A stretch of 64,000 nt of DNA from Bacteroidota bacterium (GTDB taxonomy: Bacteria; Bacteroidota; Bacteroidia; B-17B0; Aurantibacillaceae): NCBI GenBank assembly GCA_029237825.1, contig JAQZBQ010000015.1:1-64000 (forward strand). Direction: 5' to 3'. A model generated the notes under the pieces. The model did no database searches. It was not told the origin of the DNA and worked only from the letters and a program-made list of their open reading frames with translations. How positions within the stretch are numbered: the stretch's first letter is position 1; each line of letters opens with the position of its first letter. Position numbers and translations under genes: made by a program. Below are positions 8,541-17,418 of this stretch, piece after piece.

Positions 8541-9905
8541 TTACTTAAAAAAATGGACAAAGTCGTTTAAATTGGCATAAAGCATCAGGAAAAGAAGAAT
8601 GGCCATACCAACATACTGCGCATAGGTTAATACTTTTACACTTGGTGCCCTTCGTGTGATCATTTCATATAAAGTAAACACGACGTGGCCGCCATCCAAA
8701 GCAGGAATTGGTAATAAATTCATAAAAGCCAGTACAATGGAAAGAAACGCAGTACGGTTCCAAAAATCTTCCCAAATCCATTCTTCACCAAACATTTTGG
8801 ACATCGACTTGAAGCCACCTATGTGTTTATAACCACCGGTACTCGGAGTAAAAATCATTTTAAACTGACGCACATACTTATCAAGTTCCTGTCCGGTTTT
8901 TCTCACACCTGCGGGGAAAGATTCGAAAAACCCATACGTTTTTGTTTCTACGCTGATGATCCCCAACTTTATTAAATCATCCGGCCTTCCTGCAAAAGCA
9001 GCTTCAATCTTTCCTTCAGCAGAAACTTTTACCGGTACTGAAATGTTAGTTGCATTTCGTTCCACATTCAATGTAATTGTATTCCCGGCAAGGCTTTGCA
9101 GGTGTTGTTTCAATTCATCATGAAATTTTACCGGTATGGTATCATTGATTCCCACTACTCTGTCAAATTCTTTTAAGCCAGCATCTTTATTGATGGACCC
9201 TTTTACAAATTCTGCAAATATTGGCGGTGTGCGTGGATTGCCAAAACCGAATTTTTCTGAAGTAGCTATCTGATCAATAAAATTTTTAGGTAAAGTCAGT
9301 TCTACCTTTTTTCCGTTGCGATCAATCTGAACGGTTTGACCCAGTAGGATTTCAATTCTCAAATCATCCAGGTACTTTACCGGGTTCCCATCCACTGAAA
9401 TAATTTTATCCCCTGTTCTAAAGCCAACAGCCATTCCGAGCGAATCTGAACACTCAATGCCATCCTTTAAACTGCTCATTGGGATTTTCTTTTCTCCCCA
9501 GGTAAAAAGAATCATCGCATAAATAATAAATGCGAGGAGCACATTAACTATAATTCCTCCTAACATCACTATTAATCGCTGCCATGCCGGATGTGCCCTG
9601 AACTCCCAGGGTTCGGCAGGTTTTTTCATCTGCTCTGTATCCAGGTTTTCGTCAATCATCCCGGCAATTTGAACATAGCCGCCCATTGGGAACCATCCTA
9701 TACCATATTCTGTGTCGCCAATTTTCTTTTTAAAAAGAGAAAAGTTTAATACACCGGGTAAAGGGAATAAAAAATCGAAAAAGAGGTAAAATTTATCTAC
9801 CCGGATTTTAAACATACGCGCAGTAATAAAGTGCCCGAATTCGTGTAGCAAAATCAACAATCCCAGGCTGGCGATAAATTGCGCTATATTTATAAAAGTA
9901 CCCAT
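8541..9905 (-). CDS. rseP: Site-2 intramembrane zinc protease RseP
   Basis: This M50 family protease has HEFGH at residues 21-25 in the first helix and PALDGGH near residue 400, which supply the zinc ligands. A periplasmic PDZ region lies between the helices (DSLGMAVGFRTGDKIISVDG). At 454 residues it is normal for the family, which cleaves anti-sigma factors and leftover signal peptides within the inner membrane. It starts 2 bp after the dxr stop; the dxr-rseP pair is common in Bacteroidota. No anti-sigma factor is encoded in the window. Confidence 0.95.
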   Translation of the reverse strand: MGTFINIAQFIASLGLLILLHEFGHFITARMFKIRVDKFYLFFDFLFPLPGVLNFSLFKKKIGDTEYGIGWFPMGGYVQIAGMIDENLDTEQMKKPAEPWEFRAHPAWQRLIVMLGGIIVNVLLAFIIYAMILFTWGEKKIPMSSLKDGIECSDSLGMAVGFRTGDKIISVDGNPVKYLDDLRIEILLGQTVQIDRNGKKVELTLPKNFIDQIATSEKFGFGNPRTPPIFAEFVKGSINKDAGLKEFDRVVGINDTIPVKFHDELKQHLQSLAGNTITLNVERNATNISVPVKVSAEGKIEAAFAGRPDDLIKLGIISVETKTYGFFESFPAGVRKTGQELDKYVRQFKMIFTPSTGGYKHIGGFKSMSKMFGEEWIWEDFWNRTAFLSIVLAFMNLLPIPALDGGHVVFTLYEMITRRAPSVKVLTYAQYVGMAILLFLMLYANLNDFVHFFK

Positions 9906-9907
9906 AG

Positions 9908-11089
9908 TTATTTCTTAATTAATTCTGCCGTTAGTATTCTTGTTTCCTTATCACATTGAATGTAATCCTCAATTCCAGGGCTTTTGATCATTGGCATTTT
10001 TTCCATCGCTGAAGCAATGATATCACTCATTCTTAAAAAGCCTATTCTATCATCTAAAAAGGCCTGCACCGTTATTTCGTTAGCTGCATTCAAGACACAA
10101 GGCATGTTACCGCCTTTTTCCATCGCTTTGAAGGCCAGGCCTAAATTACTAAAGGTTTCGGTATCAGGCTTACGGAAGGTAAGCTCCGGATAGTTAAAAA
10201 AATCAAAACGCGGAAAATTCGTTTTGAGCCGTTCAGGATATGTAAACGCATATTGAATGGGTAGCTTCATATCGGGTAACCCCATTTGAGCCTTCATACT
10301 GCCATCTGTGAATTGAACGATGCTGTGGACAATGCTTTGCGGATGAACAATCACATCAATCTGTTCCGGTTTTAAATTAAACAACCATTTCGCCTCTATT
10401 ACTTCCAATCCCTTATTCATTAAGCTGGCCGAATCAATGGTGATCTTCGCTCCCATTGTCCAGTTAGGGTGTTTTAAAGCCTGTTCTTTGGTTACGGATG
10501 CAAGAAAATTCCGATCCTTATTAAAAAACGGTCCGCCGGAGGCAGTCAGGTATATTTTTTCAATTGGATTATCAAACTCACCTGCAAGGCATTGAAAAAT
10601 TGCCGAGTGCTCCGAATCTACCGGGTAAAGATTTACCGCATTTTCATATGCTAATTTAGTGACGATTTCGCCGGCAACCACCAGGGTTTCCTTATTTGCC
10701 AATGCAATAGTTTTCTTATGCTTTATGGCATTGATGGTGGACGCAAGGCCTGCGTAGCCAACTATCGCCGCCAGAACCAGATCAATGGTTTCCATTTCAA
10801 CAATCTGTTCAATGGATTTCAGGCCGGAAAAAACTTTTACATCATGTTGGAACAAAGCTTCCTTAACCTGTTGGTATTTATTTTCATCCCCAATTACAAC
10901 AGCGTTTGGCTTAAATTCAATTGCCTGTTGAATGAGTAAATCAGCATTACCATTCGCTACTAAAACTTCGACTTCAAAGTGCCTTGGATTGCTCCGTATT
11001 ACTTCCAGTGCCTGTGTACCAATACTGCCCGTACTACCCATGATGGCAATTCGTTTTGGGGCTCTATCCGGCTGTTGGTTCTGGTTCAT
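9908..11089 (-). CDS. dxr: 1-deoxy-D-xylulose 5-phosphate reductoisomerase
   Basis: Dxr makes 2-C-methyl-D-erythritol 4-phosphate, the second step of the MEP isoprenoid pathway, using NADPH. The NADPH-binding GSTGSIGTQAL motif is near the N-terminus. The substrate-site blocks LANKETLVVAGE, VDSEHSAIFQCL and SASLMNKGLE follow. At 393 residues it is full length. It feeds precursors to the polyprenyl diphosphate synthase at 22 kb. It is divergent from hemH with a 121-bp shared upstream region. Confidence 0.97.
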   Translation of the reverse strand: MNQNQQPDRAPKRIAIMGSTGSIGTQALEVIRSNPRHFEVEVLVANGNADLLIQQAIEFKPNAVVIGDENKYQQVKEALFQHDVKVFSGLKSIEQIVEMETIDLVLAAIVGYAGLASTINAIKHKKTIALANKETLVVAGEIVTKLAYENAVNLYPVDSEHSAIFQCLAGEFDNPIEKIYLTASGGPFFNKDRNFLASVTKEQALKHPNWTMGAKITIDSASLMNKGLEVIEAKWLFNLKPEQIDVIVHPQSIVHSIVQFTDGSMKAQMGLPDMKLPIQYAFTYPERLKTNFPRFDFFNYPELTFRKPDTETFSNLGLAFKAMEKGGNMPCVLNAANEITVQAFLDDRIGFLRMSDIIASAMEKMPMIKSPGIEDYIQCDKETRILTAELIKK

Positions 11090-11162
11090 TGAAGCGGCAA
11101 AAATGGCGAAAATTTTAGGATTTAAGAAATTATGTTTATAAAGTAGTTATCGGCAAATTGCT

Positions 11163-11170
11163 TATTTTTG
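11163..11170 (+). promoter_or_regulatory. Candidate -7 box before hemH
   Basis: TATTTTTG matches TAnnTTTG and lies 40 bp before the hemH ATG. A -33 TTG at the expected distance is not evident. Confidence 0.45.
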
Positions 11171-11210
11171 CCGCAAAATAAACACTTCCCTCCTACTTTC
11201 AGGATTTACT

Positions 11211-12224
11211 ATGAAACATAAAACAGCCATATTACTCTTACAATTAGGAACTCCCGACAGCCCTAAGAAGTCTGACGTAAGAAAATATTTAACTCAGTTT
11301 TTAAATGATGAACGCGTAATTGATATTCCGTGGCTATCACGAAAACTTTTAGTGAATGGCATTATTGTACCTTTTCGTTCAGGGAATTCTTCCAAACTGT
11401 ATAAAGCAATATGGGACGAACAAACCGGTTCACCATTGCTTAAACATACAGTAGATTTACAAAAAAAACTTCAGACGGCCGTTGGTGATGATGTAAAAGT
11501 AGAAATGGCCATGCGTTACCAAAGCCCTGGCATGGAAAGTGTTCTCGCGCGCATGAAAAAAGAAGGCTATCACAAAATAATTGTTTTTCCTTTATATCCT
11601 CAATACGCATCGAGCAGCACCGGAAGTTCACTACAGGAATTTATGCGCATTGTAAGCAAATGGTGGGTGATACCGGAAATCAGAATGATCAGCCAGTATT
11701 ACGATAATGAAGATTACATCAACTGCATGGCGAACCGCGCAAGAAAACACGACATCTCAACATACGACCATGTGATTTTTAGCTACCATGGCCTACCGGA
11801 AAGGCAAGTTGACAAGGTTTACGAAGACGGATATTTATGTAAAGACCATCATTGTGATACCGAACTCACTGAAACAAATTATTACTGCTATAAAGCGGGA
11901 TGTTACCATACCACTCAATCACTGGTAAAAAAATTAAATATTGCGGAAGGCAAGTACACCGTTAGTTTTCAGAGCCGGCTGAATGATAAGTGGTTGATGC
12001 CGTTTAGTGACAAAGTAGTGGAAGAGCTGGCAAAAAAAGGTGCTAAAAACGTTTTGGTTTTTTCACCGGCTTTTACCGCAGATTGTTTAGAAACGATTTA
12101 CGAAATTGGAACTGAATACCAGGAAATTTTTCACGAGCATGGTGGTGAAAAAATTCAATTGGTAGAAAGCCTGAATAGCGGTGACGATTGGGTGGAGACG
12201 ATTAAAAAGATTTGTTTGAAATAG
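11211..12224 (+). CDS. hemH: Ferrochelatase
   Basis: Ferrochelatase inserts ferrous iron into protoporphyrin IX at the end of heme synthesis. The N-terminal LLQLGTPDSP motif and the catalytic FSYHGLPERQ histidine support the call, as do the SFQSRL block and the late FSPAFTADCLETIYEI segment with the metal-site glutamate. The 337 residues are full length. A cysteine-rich insert (C-x4-C, then C-x4-C within about 20 residues) lies after the catalytic histidine; whether it binds a cluster cannot be told. It is transcribed alone. Confidence 0.96.
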   Translation: MKHKTAILLLQLGTPDSPKKSDVRKYLTQFLNDERVIDIPWLSRKLLVNGIIVPFRSGNSSKLYKAIWDEQTGSPLLKHTVDLQKKLQTAVGDDVKVEMAMRYQSPGMESVLARMKKEGYHKIIVFPLYPQYASSSTGSSLQEFMRIVSKWWVIPEIRMISQYYDNEDYINCMANRARKHDISTYDHVIFSYHGLPERQVDKVYEDGYLCKDHHCDTELTETNYYCYKAGCYHTTQSLVKKLNIAEGKYTVSFQSRLNDKWLMPFSDKVVEELAKKGAKNVLVFSPAFTADCLETIYEIGTEYQEIFHEHGGEKIQLVESLNSGDDWVETIKKICLK

Positions 12225-12244
12225 CCGTCTAAAAGACACTCTTT

Positions 12245-13684
12245 TTAATCCTTAACGAATTTCAACGTTTGAAATTCACCCGAACCATTTATTAAATTAA
12301 TAGTATATATTCCTTTTTTTAACTCTTCAATATTAAGAGTACCACTATATTCAAAATTGTCGAAAGATATTTCTTTAACTAACTGACCTTTAAAATCAAA
12401 AATAGAAATTTTCTTTTTTACAAAAAGAGCGTCATCGAAACTGAAATTCAATTCAGACTTCCCGGGATTAGGATAAACTGAAAACAAAAGATGTTTGCTA
12501 GGATTATTTATATTAACAATTTGGAAAATTTTTTGTTTTTTAGCAAAGTCAAAATATGACAACCTATAGAACGTATATTCAGTCTCGACATACGAATCTA
12601 TTAAAGAGTATACTTTTTTTGAAGTCGAATTACCATTTGCTTTGACTCGCCCCAAATCTTTAAAATCAATTCCATTATTAGAGTATTCTATTAAATAATA
12701 ATCAATATCTGATTCCGACAAAGACGACCACTCGAGATAATTCTCTTTACCTTGTTGGTAACCATAAAAATACAATAAATCAACAGGTAATAGCTGAGTG
12801 TTGGACGCGGCTATTGAAAACGTACAGTTTGCACCAGCATTACCATCAATACCAATAGTTATTTTCTGTCCTGGGGTTAAACCAGTAATTGTTGTTGTGA
12901 CCGCTCCTCCTGAACCTGTTGTATTTCCAAGATAGGTTAGAGACGTTGTACTAGTACCGGTACAGGAACCCGACCAATACCCTATTTGAAACCCCGATCC
13001 TCCTCCCACGCAAGAAATATTTGTTATACTTACAACGACTGTACATGGTGAAACACATAATGTGTTTGTTGTAAATGAGTACCAAATATTATTTTCTAAA
13101 GATCCTGCGCCAAATTGCGATGGAGGAGGATCAGTTGGGGACGCAGTTGCACACAGATTACTTCCCGCTTGCGTTACTGAAGATATTTGCTGGGGTGAGC
13201 CGCATAGATCGTTGGTAATCACAGCGGTTTTTGTACAAACAGAAAGAGAACCCGCAGTGCCACTCCATACTCTAAGATAATAACATGAATTTGCCGCTAA
13301 ACCCAATCCTGCAGTAGTAAATTCTGTTCCTGTTCCCGCCACTCCTCCACAAGCTACCGACCCTCCCACATACGAACAAGCCGCATCAAAAATAGAGAAT
13401 TCATAATTACCCGAGGCAGTTCCATTTGTGACATCGAACCCGACGCAACTACCCGAGGAATTTGTGCAAAACTTCAAATAGGTTACTCCACCTGAACCAC
13501 CATATCCATTTCCGACGCATCCAATTGCTGAGCCTGTTGTACCATTTGACTGACTGTAACAAGTACTCGTACCATTAGGAGTACCAGTATTTATCGCAGT
13601 AGCACAAGACGAGCCCGTTTGGCTAAATAACTGTTTTACAAAGAAAAATAAAAAATAAAAACAACAAATCCTAAGCACGTTCAT
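12245..13684 (-). CDS. Cysteine-rich secreted protein with T9SS type-A sorting domain
   Basis: A signal peptide (to FSQ, residue 22) is followed by a domain rich in Gly, Ser, Thr and many paired cysteines (about 23-300), probably disulfide-bonded after export. A linker beginning LLPVDLLYFYGY leads to a fibronectin-like segment at about 300-395. The last 80 residues are a T9SS type-A sorting domain, with SVYPNPGKSEL at its start and GxYTINL near its end. The function of the N-terminal domain is not recognised. It starts 3 bp after the small gene upstream, so they are one unit. It converges with hemH. Confidence 0.82.
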   Translation of the reverse strand: MNVLRICCFYFLFFFVKQLFSQTGSSCATAINTGTPNGTSTCYSQSNGTTGSAIGCVGNGYGGSGGVTYLKFCTNSSGSCVGFDVTNGTASGNYEFSIFDAACSYVGGSVACGGVAGTGTEFTTAGLGLAANSCYYLRVWSGTAGSLSVCTKTAVITNDLCGSPQQISSVTQAGSNLCATASPTDPPPSQFGAGSLENNIWYSFTTNTLCVSPCTVVVSITNISCVGGGSGFQIGYWSGSCTGTSTTSLTYLGNTTGSGGAVTTTITGLTPGQKITIGIDGNAGANCTFSIAASNTQLLPVDLLYFYGYQQGKENYLEWSSLSESDIDYYLIEYSNNGIDFKDLGRVKANGNSTSKKVYSLIDSYVETEYTFYRLSYFDFAKKQKIFQIVNINNPSKHLLFSVYPNPGKSELNFSFDDALFVKKKISIFDFKGQLVKEISFDNFEYSGTLNIEELKKGIYTINLINGSGEFQTLKFVKD

Positions 13685-13687
13685 AGA

Positions 13688-13978
13688 TTAGTTTTTTGGT
13701 TTGTACTCAATAATCAAACTACCAATTTCTCTGCGATAAAAGATATCGCCATTCACATTATATTTTAAATAACCCTGTTCTTCTGGAGATGGAATTAATT
13801 CTCCACTGCTTATCTTCGTTTCTATCTGAGTTGGCTTTAACGTATCAGAAATCCCTTGATTAATTTTGGAAATATTTGAAACACTTCCGACTGCGATCTG
13901 ACATTGAAGAAAGTTAAACATTCCCAGGAAGAATATAATACCATAAATTACTCTAAATTTTACCATCTCCTTTTTCAT
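13688..13978 (-). CDS. Small secreted or membrane-anchored protein of unknown function
   Basis: It has 96 residues, with a hydrophobic N-terminal helix (VIYGIIFFLGMFNFLQCQ) that is a signal peptide or possibly a lipoprotein signal. A short polar tail follows and includes YLKYNVNGDIFYRR. I chose the ATG at 13978. The TTG at 13993 sits inside the -7 promoter box and cannot be the start. The gene precedes the T9SS protein by 3 bp and may act with it; no family is recognised. Confidence 0.65.
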   Translation of the reverse strand: MKKEMVKFRVIYGIIFFLGMFNFLQCQIAVGSVSNISKINQGISDTLKPTQIETKISSGELIPSPEEQGYLKYNVNGDIFYRREIGSLIIEYKPKN

Positions 13979-13990
13979 TTTTTTGCTAAC

Positions 13991-13998
13991 CAAATATA
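13991..13998 (-). promoter_or_regulatory. -7 box for the 13.9-12.2 kb secreted unit
   Basis: TATATTTG on the minus strand is a perfect TAnnTTTG and ends 12 bp before the ATG at 13978. A TTTTG lies only 12 bases upstream of it, closer than the usual -33 distance. Confidence 0.5.
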
Positions 13999-14182
13999 GA
14001 GAAAAAGGCTCAAAATGTTATTATAATCACACGAAAAAATAAAATTTAACATTTATAAACCCGTAACACACCTAAAATATTTAGCAATTGATCGAAAATA
14101 GATTCAATATTCCGTTAGTTAGTATCTCAAATTTTTTTATGATTACGGAGTATTTCGAAACCCCAAAAATGATATCTATATT

Positions 14183-14190
14183 TAAATTTG
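14183..14190 (+). promoter_or_regulatory. -7 box before pabB
   Basis: TAAATTTG is a perfect TAnnTTTG, 27 bp before the ATG at 14218. The final TTG could be taken for a start codon but is better explained as promoter. Confidence 0.5.
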
Positions 14191-14217
14191 CAAAAGCCTT
14201 CAACACCCTTTAAGTTT

Positions 14218-15363
14218 ATGCCAAAAAGCTACTCCAATAAGCCTGCTAGTTTTACATATTATTCAAATAAAAAATATATTTTTCTATTTGAATCCAATAA
14301 AAATTTACGTGGCTTTAACAACATGCTATTATCCACTAAAGTTGGCCATAAATCTCTTAACTTTAAATTAAACGGTGTCTTTTTCCTCAATTATGACTAC
14401 AAGAAGAAACAGGCGAAAAATTCAACTAAAAACAACAATCCTCTATCTTTCGTAAGAGCTTCTAAGTTTGAAATTGATGAATCATTTGCTTGGACAGATA
14501 CTTTTCCCAATGAAGTGAAATACTTAAAAGACAAAATCTCAATTAAACCAACAATTACAAAGGGCCAGTATCTCGAAAAAGTTAAAGCGTTAAAACAACA
14601 CATACAGGACGGAGATATTTATGAGATAAATTACTGCATTACCTTTGAAGCCCATGACGTGACTATTGACCCATTGGATATTTACCAAAAATTGAACGCC
14701 ATTAGCAAAGCGCCGTATTCTGCATTGGCAAAGTTCGACAAACAGTATATTATTTCTTCGAGTCCCGAATTATTTTTAAGTAAGAAAGGAAACAAACTTA
14801 TTTCCAAACCCATCAAAGGAACGGCAAGACGTGGCAAAACAAAAGAAGAAGATGAACAATTAAAATTGTCACTTAGAAACAGTCTGAAAGAACAAACGGA
14901 AAATGTAATGATTGTGGATGTAGTACGCAATGATTTGTCACGCATCGCCAAAAGAGGGACCGTTCAAGTAGAAAAATTATTTGATATTGAAACCTACGAA
15001 CAGGTTCATCAAATGGTAAGCACGGTGAGTTGCGAGTTAAAAGACAATGTTACCTTTGAAGAAATTATTGAAGCTACTTTCCCAATGGCCAGCATGACCG
15101 GTGCGCCAAAAATCCGTGCTATGGAGCTGATTGACCAATATGAACTGTATAACCGCGGCCCGTATTCCGGGGCTTTAGGGTACATCGACGAAAACGGTGA
15201 TTTCGAGTTAAGTGTATTAATTCGTAGTATTTTTTATGACGAAGAAAAACAATACCTCAGCTTTTCTGTGGGCAGCGCAATTACCGCCCTTTGCGACCCG
15301 GAAGAAGAATATGAGGAATGCCTCTTGAAAGCGAAAGCCATGATGGATGTTTTGTCATCGTAA
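14218..15363 (+). CDS. pabB: Aminodeoxychorismate/anthranilate synthase component I (PabB-like)
   Basis: This is a chorismate-binding enzyme of about 381 residues. Its second half holds the family blocks: GDIYEINYC, SSSPELFLS, KPIKGTARRG, DVVRNDLSRIA and GAPKIRAMELID. It most likely makes 4-amino-4-deoxychorismate for folate. The short length and the PIKGTARRG form favour PabB over TrpE, but no pabA, pabC or trp gene is adjacent, so the assignment rests on the protein alone. I start at the ATG at 14218; the upstream TTG at 14188 lies within the -7 box. Confidence 0.8.
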   Translation: MPKSYSNKPASFTYYSNKKYIFLFESNKNLRGFNNMLLSTKVGHKSLNFKLNGVFFLNYDYKKKQAKNSTKNNNPLSFVRASKFEIDESFAWTDTFPNEVKYLKDKISIKPTITKGQYLEKVKALKQHIQDGDIYEINYCITFEAHDVTIDPLDIYQKLNAISKAPYSALAKFDKQYIISSSPELFLSKKGNKLISKPIKGTARRGKTKEEDEQLKLSLRNSLKEQTENVMIVDVVRNDLSRIAKRGTVQVEKLFDIETYEQVHQMVSTVSCELKDNVTFEEIIEATFPMASMTGAPKIRAMELIDQYELYNRGPYSGALGYIDENGDFELSVLIRSIFYDEEKQYLSFSVGSAITALCDPEEEYEECLLKAKAMMDVLSS

Positions 15364-15489
15364 CCGTCGCAAATCCGATGCTATTCTTTTGGGAATTAAT
15401 ACGTTAGTCAAAAAATAATTATGTCCATTCATTTTATTATTACCTTCGCGCGTCCTTAATTACTTCACTTCGACTTTAATACGATTACC

Positions 15490-17415
15490 ATGAAATTAAA
15501 TGCGGCTTTGCTATTATGCTTAATGCCATTGTCTTTTTTATCACAAAACGTTGGTATTAGCGCTACCAGCGGTTTCACCCCTAATCCAAACGCGATGCTT
15601 GATATTGATGTTTCCTCATTGGGTTCGACCTCAAAAAAAGGATTGTTGATACCCAGGGTAAGCCTTTCATCTATTGCTGATAACGCCACCATTCAGGGAC
15701 CCAGTACGTCGCTTTTGGTTTATAACACGAATACTGCGGGTACAGGATCCACGGCAGTTTCTGCCGGATTTTATTACTGGGACGGGTCAAAATGGGTAGC
15801 GTTTTCAGGAACAGGGGGAAAAGATTGGTCTTTACTTGGCAATGCCGGAACTGCGGATGGTACCAATTTTATTGGCACCACGGATAATGTCGCATTGAAT
15901 TTTAAAGTTAATAATACAAAAGCCGGGAGAATTGACCCGCTTGGTCCGGTATTTTTAGGCGTAGGATCCGGCAGTGTAAATACGGGCGCTTATAATACCG
16001 GCTACGGTTTCCAAACATTATCCAAAAATACTTCCGGTGATTTTAATACTGCAGTCGGTAATTTCGCTTTAAATGCCAATATAGTGGGTACCTATAATTC
16101 CGCAATTGGTGCCGGCGCCCTAGCCGCAAATACTTCAAGTTTTAATACAGCAAATGGCCCATATGCACTTTATGCCAATACAACAGGCAGTTTGAACACG
16201 GCAACGGGAATGAGCGCATTACAATCAAATACTTCAGGAAATTCTAATACAGCTAATGGTGCTTACGCCTTATACTCATCAACCGGAAGTTCAAATACTG
16301 CTGTGGGGATTAATACACTTTATTCTAACACTGCTAACTTTAATACAGCTACTGGAGCAAACGCATTAAGATCGAATACTTCAGGCGCAAACAATACTGC
16401 TGTCGGCTTTTCAGCACTTACATTAAATACTGCAAGTTCAGATAATACTGCTATTGGGAAAAATGCCCTTGCAAACCATATAGGATCGGCAATTCAGGGA
16501 TTTAACACTGCCGTAGGATCTGGCGCGTTACAATTAAATACAACGGGTAATGAAAATACGGCTATAGGTTTAAGCGCCTTATATTTTAATAAAACGGGAA
16601 TATATAATACAGCCAGTGGTTCTTCAGCCATGATGAACAATACTGCAAGCTATAATTCAGCACATGGCGCCTACGCTTTGTATGCGGCAACGGGAAGTTC
16701 AAATACTGCAAATGGAGCTTATGCGCTTAACAAAAACACAACGGGAAATTTAAATTTTGCAGGCGGGGTTAATGCCTTATTCACAAATACCGCCGGTAGT
16801 TTAAATGTAGCTGTGGGTGCAAATGCATTGCAATTGAGCACCACTTCCGGATCAAATACAGCCGTGGGCGCTAACGCGTTAATCGCAAACACAACAGGAA
16901 GCCTGAACGTTGCCTTAGGAACAAACGCTGGAAATGCGATAACTACAGGAACCAATAATATTGCCATTGGTTTTAATGCACAGGTTGCTTCAGCAACAGG
17001 GTCTGATCAGATAAGAATCGGAAATACTACCCATACCTTAGCAACTACACAAGTTGCATGGACAACAACCTCCGACCGGCGATGGAAGTCAGATATCAGA
17101 AACAGTGATTTAGGATTGGAGTTTATTAAAAGTTTGCGTCCTGTTTCTTACACGCGTAACAATGATCCCGGCCAAAAACTGGAATATGGCTTTATTGCAC
17201 AGGAAATTGAAGAAGCCCTTCTCAAACACGGCACAAAAAACCCCGGAATTATCAGCAAAGACGACTCCGGCATGTTAGGCGTTCGTTATAATGATTTGCT
17301 GGCGCCAATGGTCAAAGCAATCCAGGAGCAGCAGCTTACTATTGAAGACCAGAAAAAACGAATTGATCAACTTGAAAAAACGATCAAAGAACTATCTGAA
17401 AAAATTAACAAGTAA
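15490..17415 (+). CDS. YadA-head-like repeat adhesin with S74 intramolecular chaperone domain
   Basis: After a signal peptide (residues 1-18, ending FLSQ) and a start domain (about 20-150) typical of Bacteroidota tail-fibre-like proteins, about 20 repeats of 16-17 residues follow. Their form is NTAxGxxALxxNTxGxx. This is the pattern of a trimeric beta-roll like the YadA head. The C-terminus from the TTSDRRWKSDI motif on is a peptidase S74 (endosialidase chaperone) domain, followed by a coiled coil at the very end (IEDQKKRIDQLEKTIKEL). S74 domains help trimer folding and then cut themselves off at the serine of the SDxR motif. The downstream gene starts 3 bp later. Confidence 0.87.
   Translation: MKLNAALLLCLMPLSFLSQNVGISATSGFTPNPNAMLDIDVSSLGSTSKKGLLIPRVSLSSIADNATIQGPSTSLLVYNTNTAGTGSTAVSAGFYYWDGSKWVAFSGTGGKDWSLLGNAGTADGTNFIGTTDNVALNFKVNNTKAGRIDPLGPVFLGVGSGSVNTGAYNTGYGFQTLSKNTSGDFNTAVGNFALNANIVGTYNSAIGAGALAANTSSFNTANGPYALYANTTGSLNTATGMSALQSNTSGNSNTANGAYALYSSTGSSNTAVGINTLYSNTANFNTATGANALRSNTSGANNTAVGFSALTLNTASSDNTAIGKNALANHIGSAIQGFNTAVGSGALQLNTTGNENTAIGLSALYFNKTGIYNTASGSSAMMNNTASYNSAHGAYALYAATGSSNTANGAYALNKNTTGNLNFAGGVNALFTNTAGSLNVAVGANALQLSTTSGSNTAVGANALIANTTGSLNVALGTNAGNAITTGTNNIAIGFNAQVASATGSDQIRIGNTTHTLATTQVAWTTTSDRRWKSDIRNSDLGLEFIKSLRPVSYTRNNDPGQKLEYGFIAQEIEEALLKHGTKNPGIISKDDSGMLGVRYNDLLAPMVKAIQEQQLTIEDQKKRIDQLEKTIKELSEKINK
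15985..17027 (+). repeat. Tandem 48-51 bp repeats coding 16-17 residue beta-roll units
   Basis: About 20 imperfect units code for NTAxG and AL motifs spaced 16-17 codons apart. The DNA has diverged between units, so the array is old and held at the protein level, unlike the recent repeats at 196-808. Confidence 0.85.
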
Positions 17416-17418
17416 AAT

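Noticed and set aside
12225-12244. Hairpin after hemH (GTCT/AGAC)
   Set aside because: The stem is only four base pairs, too weak to call a terminator even though a short T-run follows.
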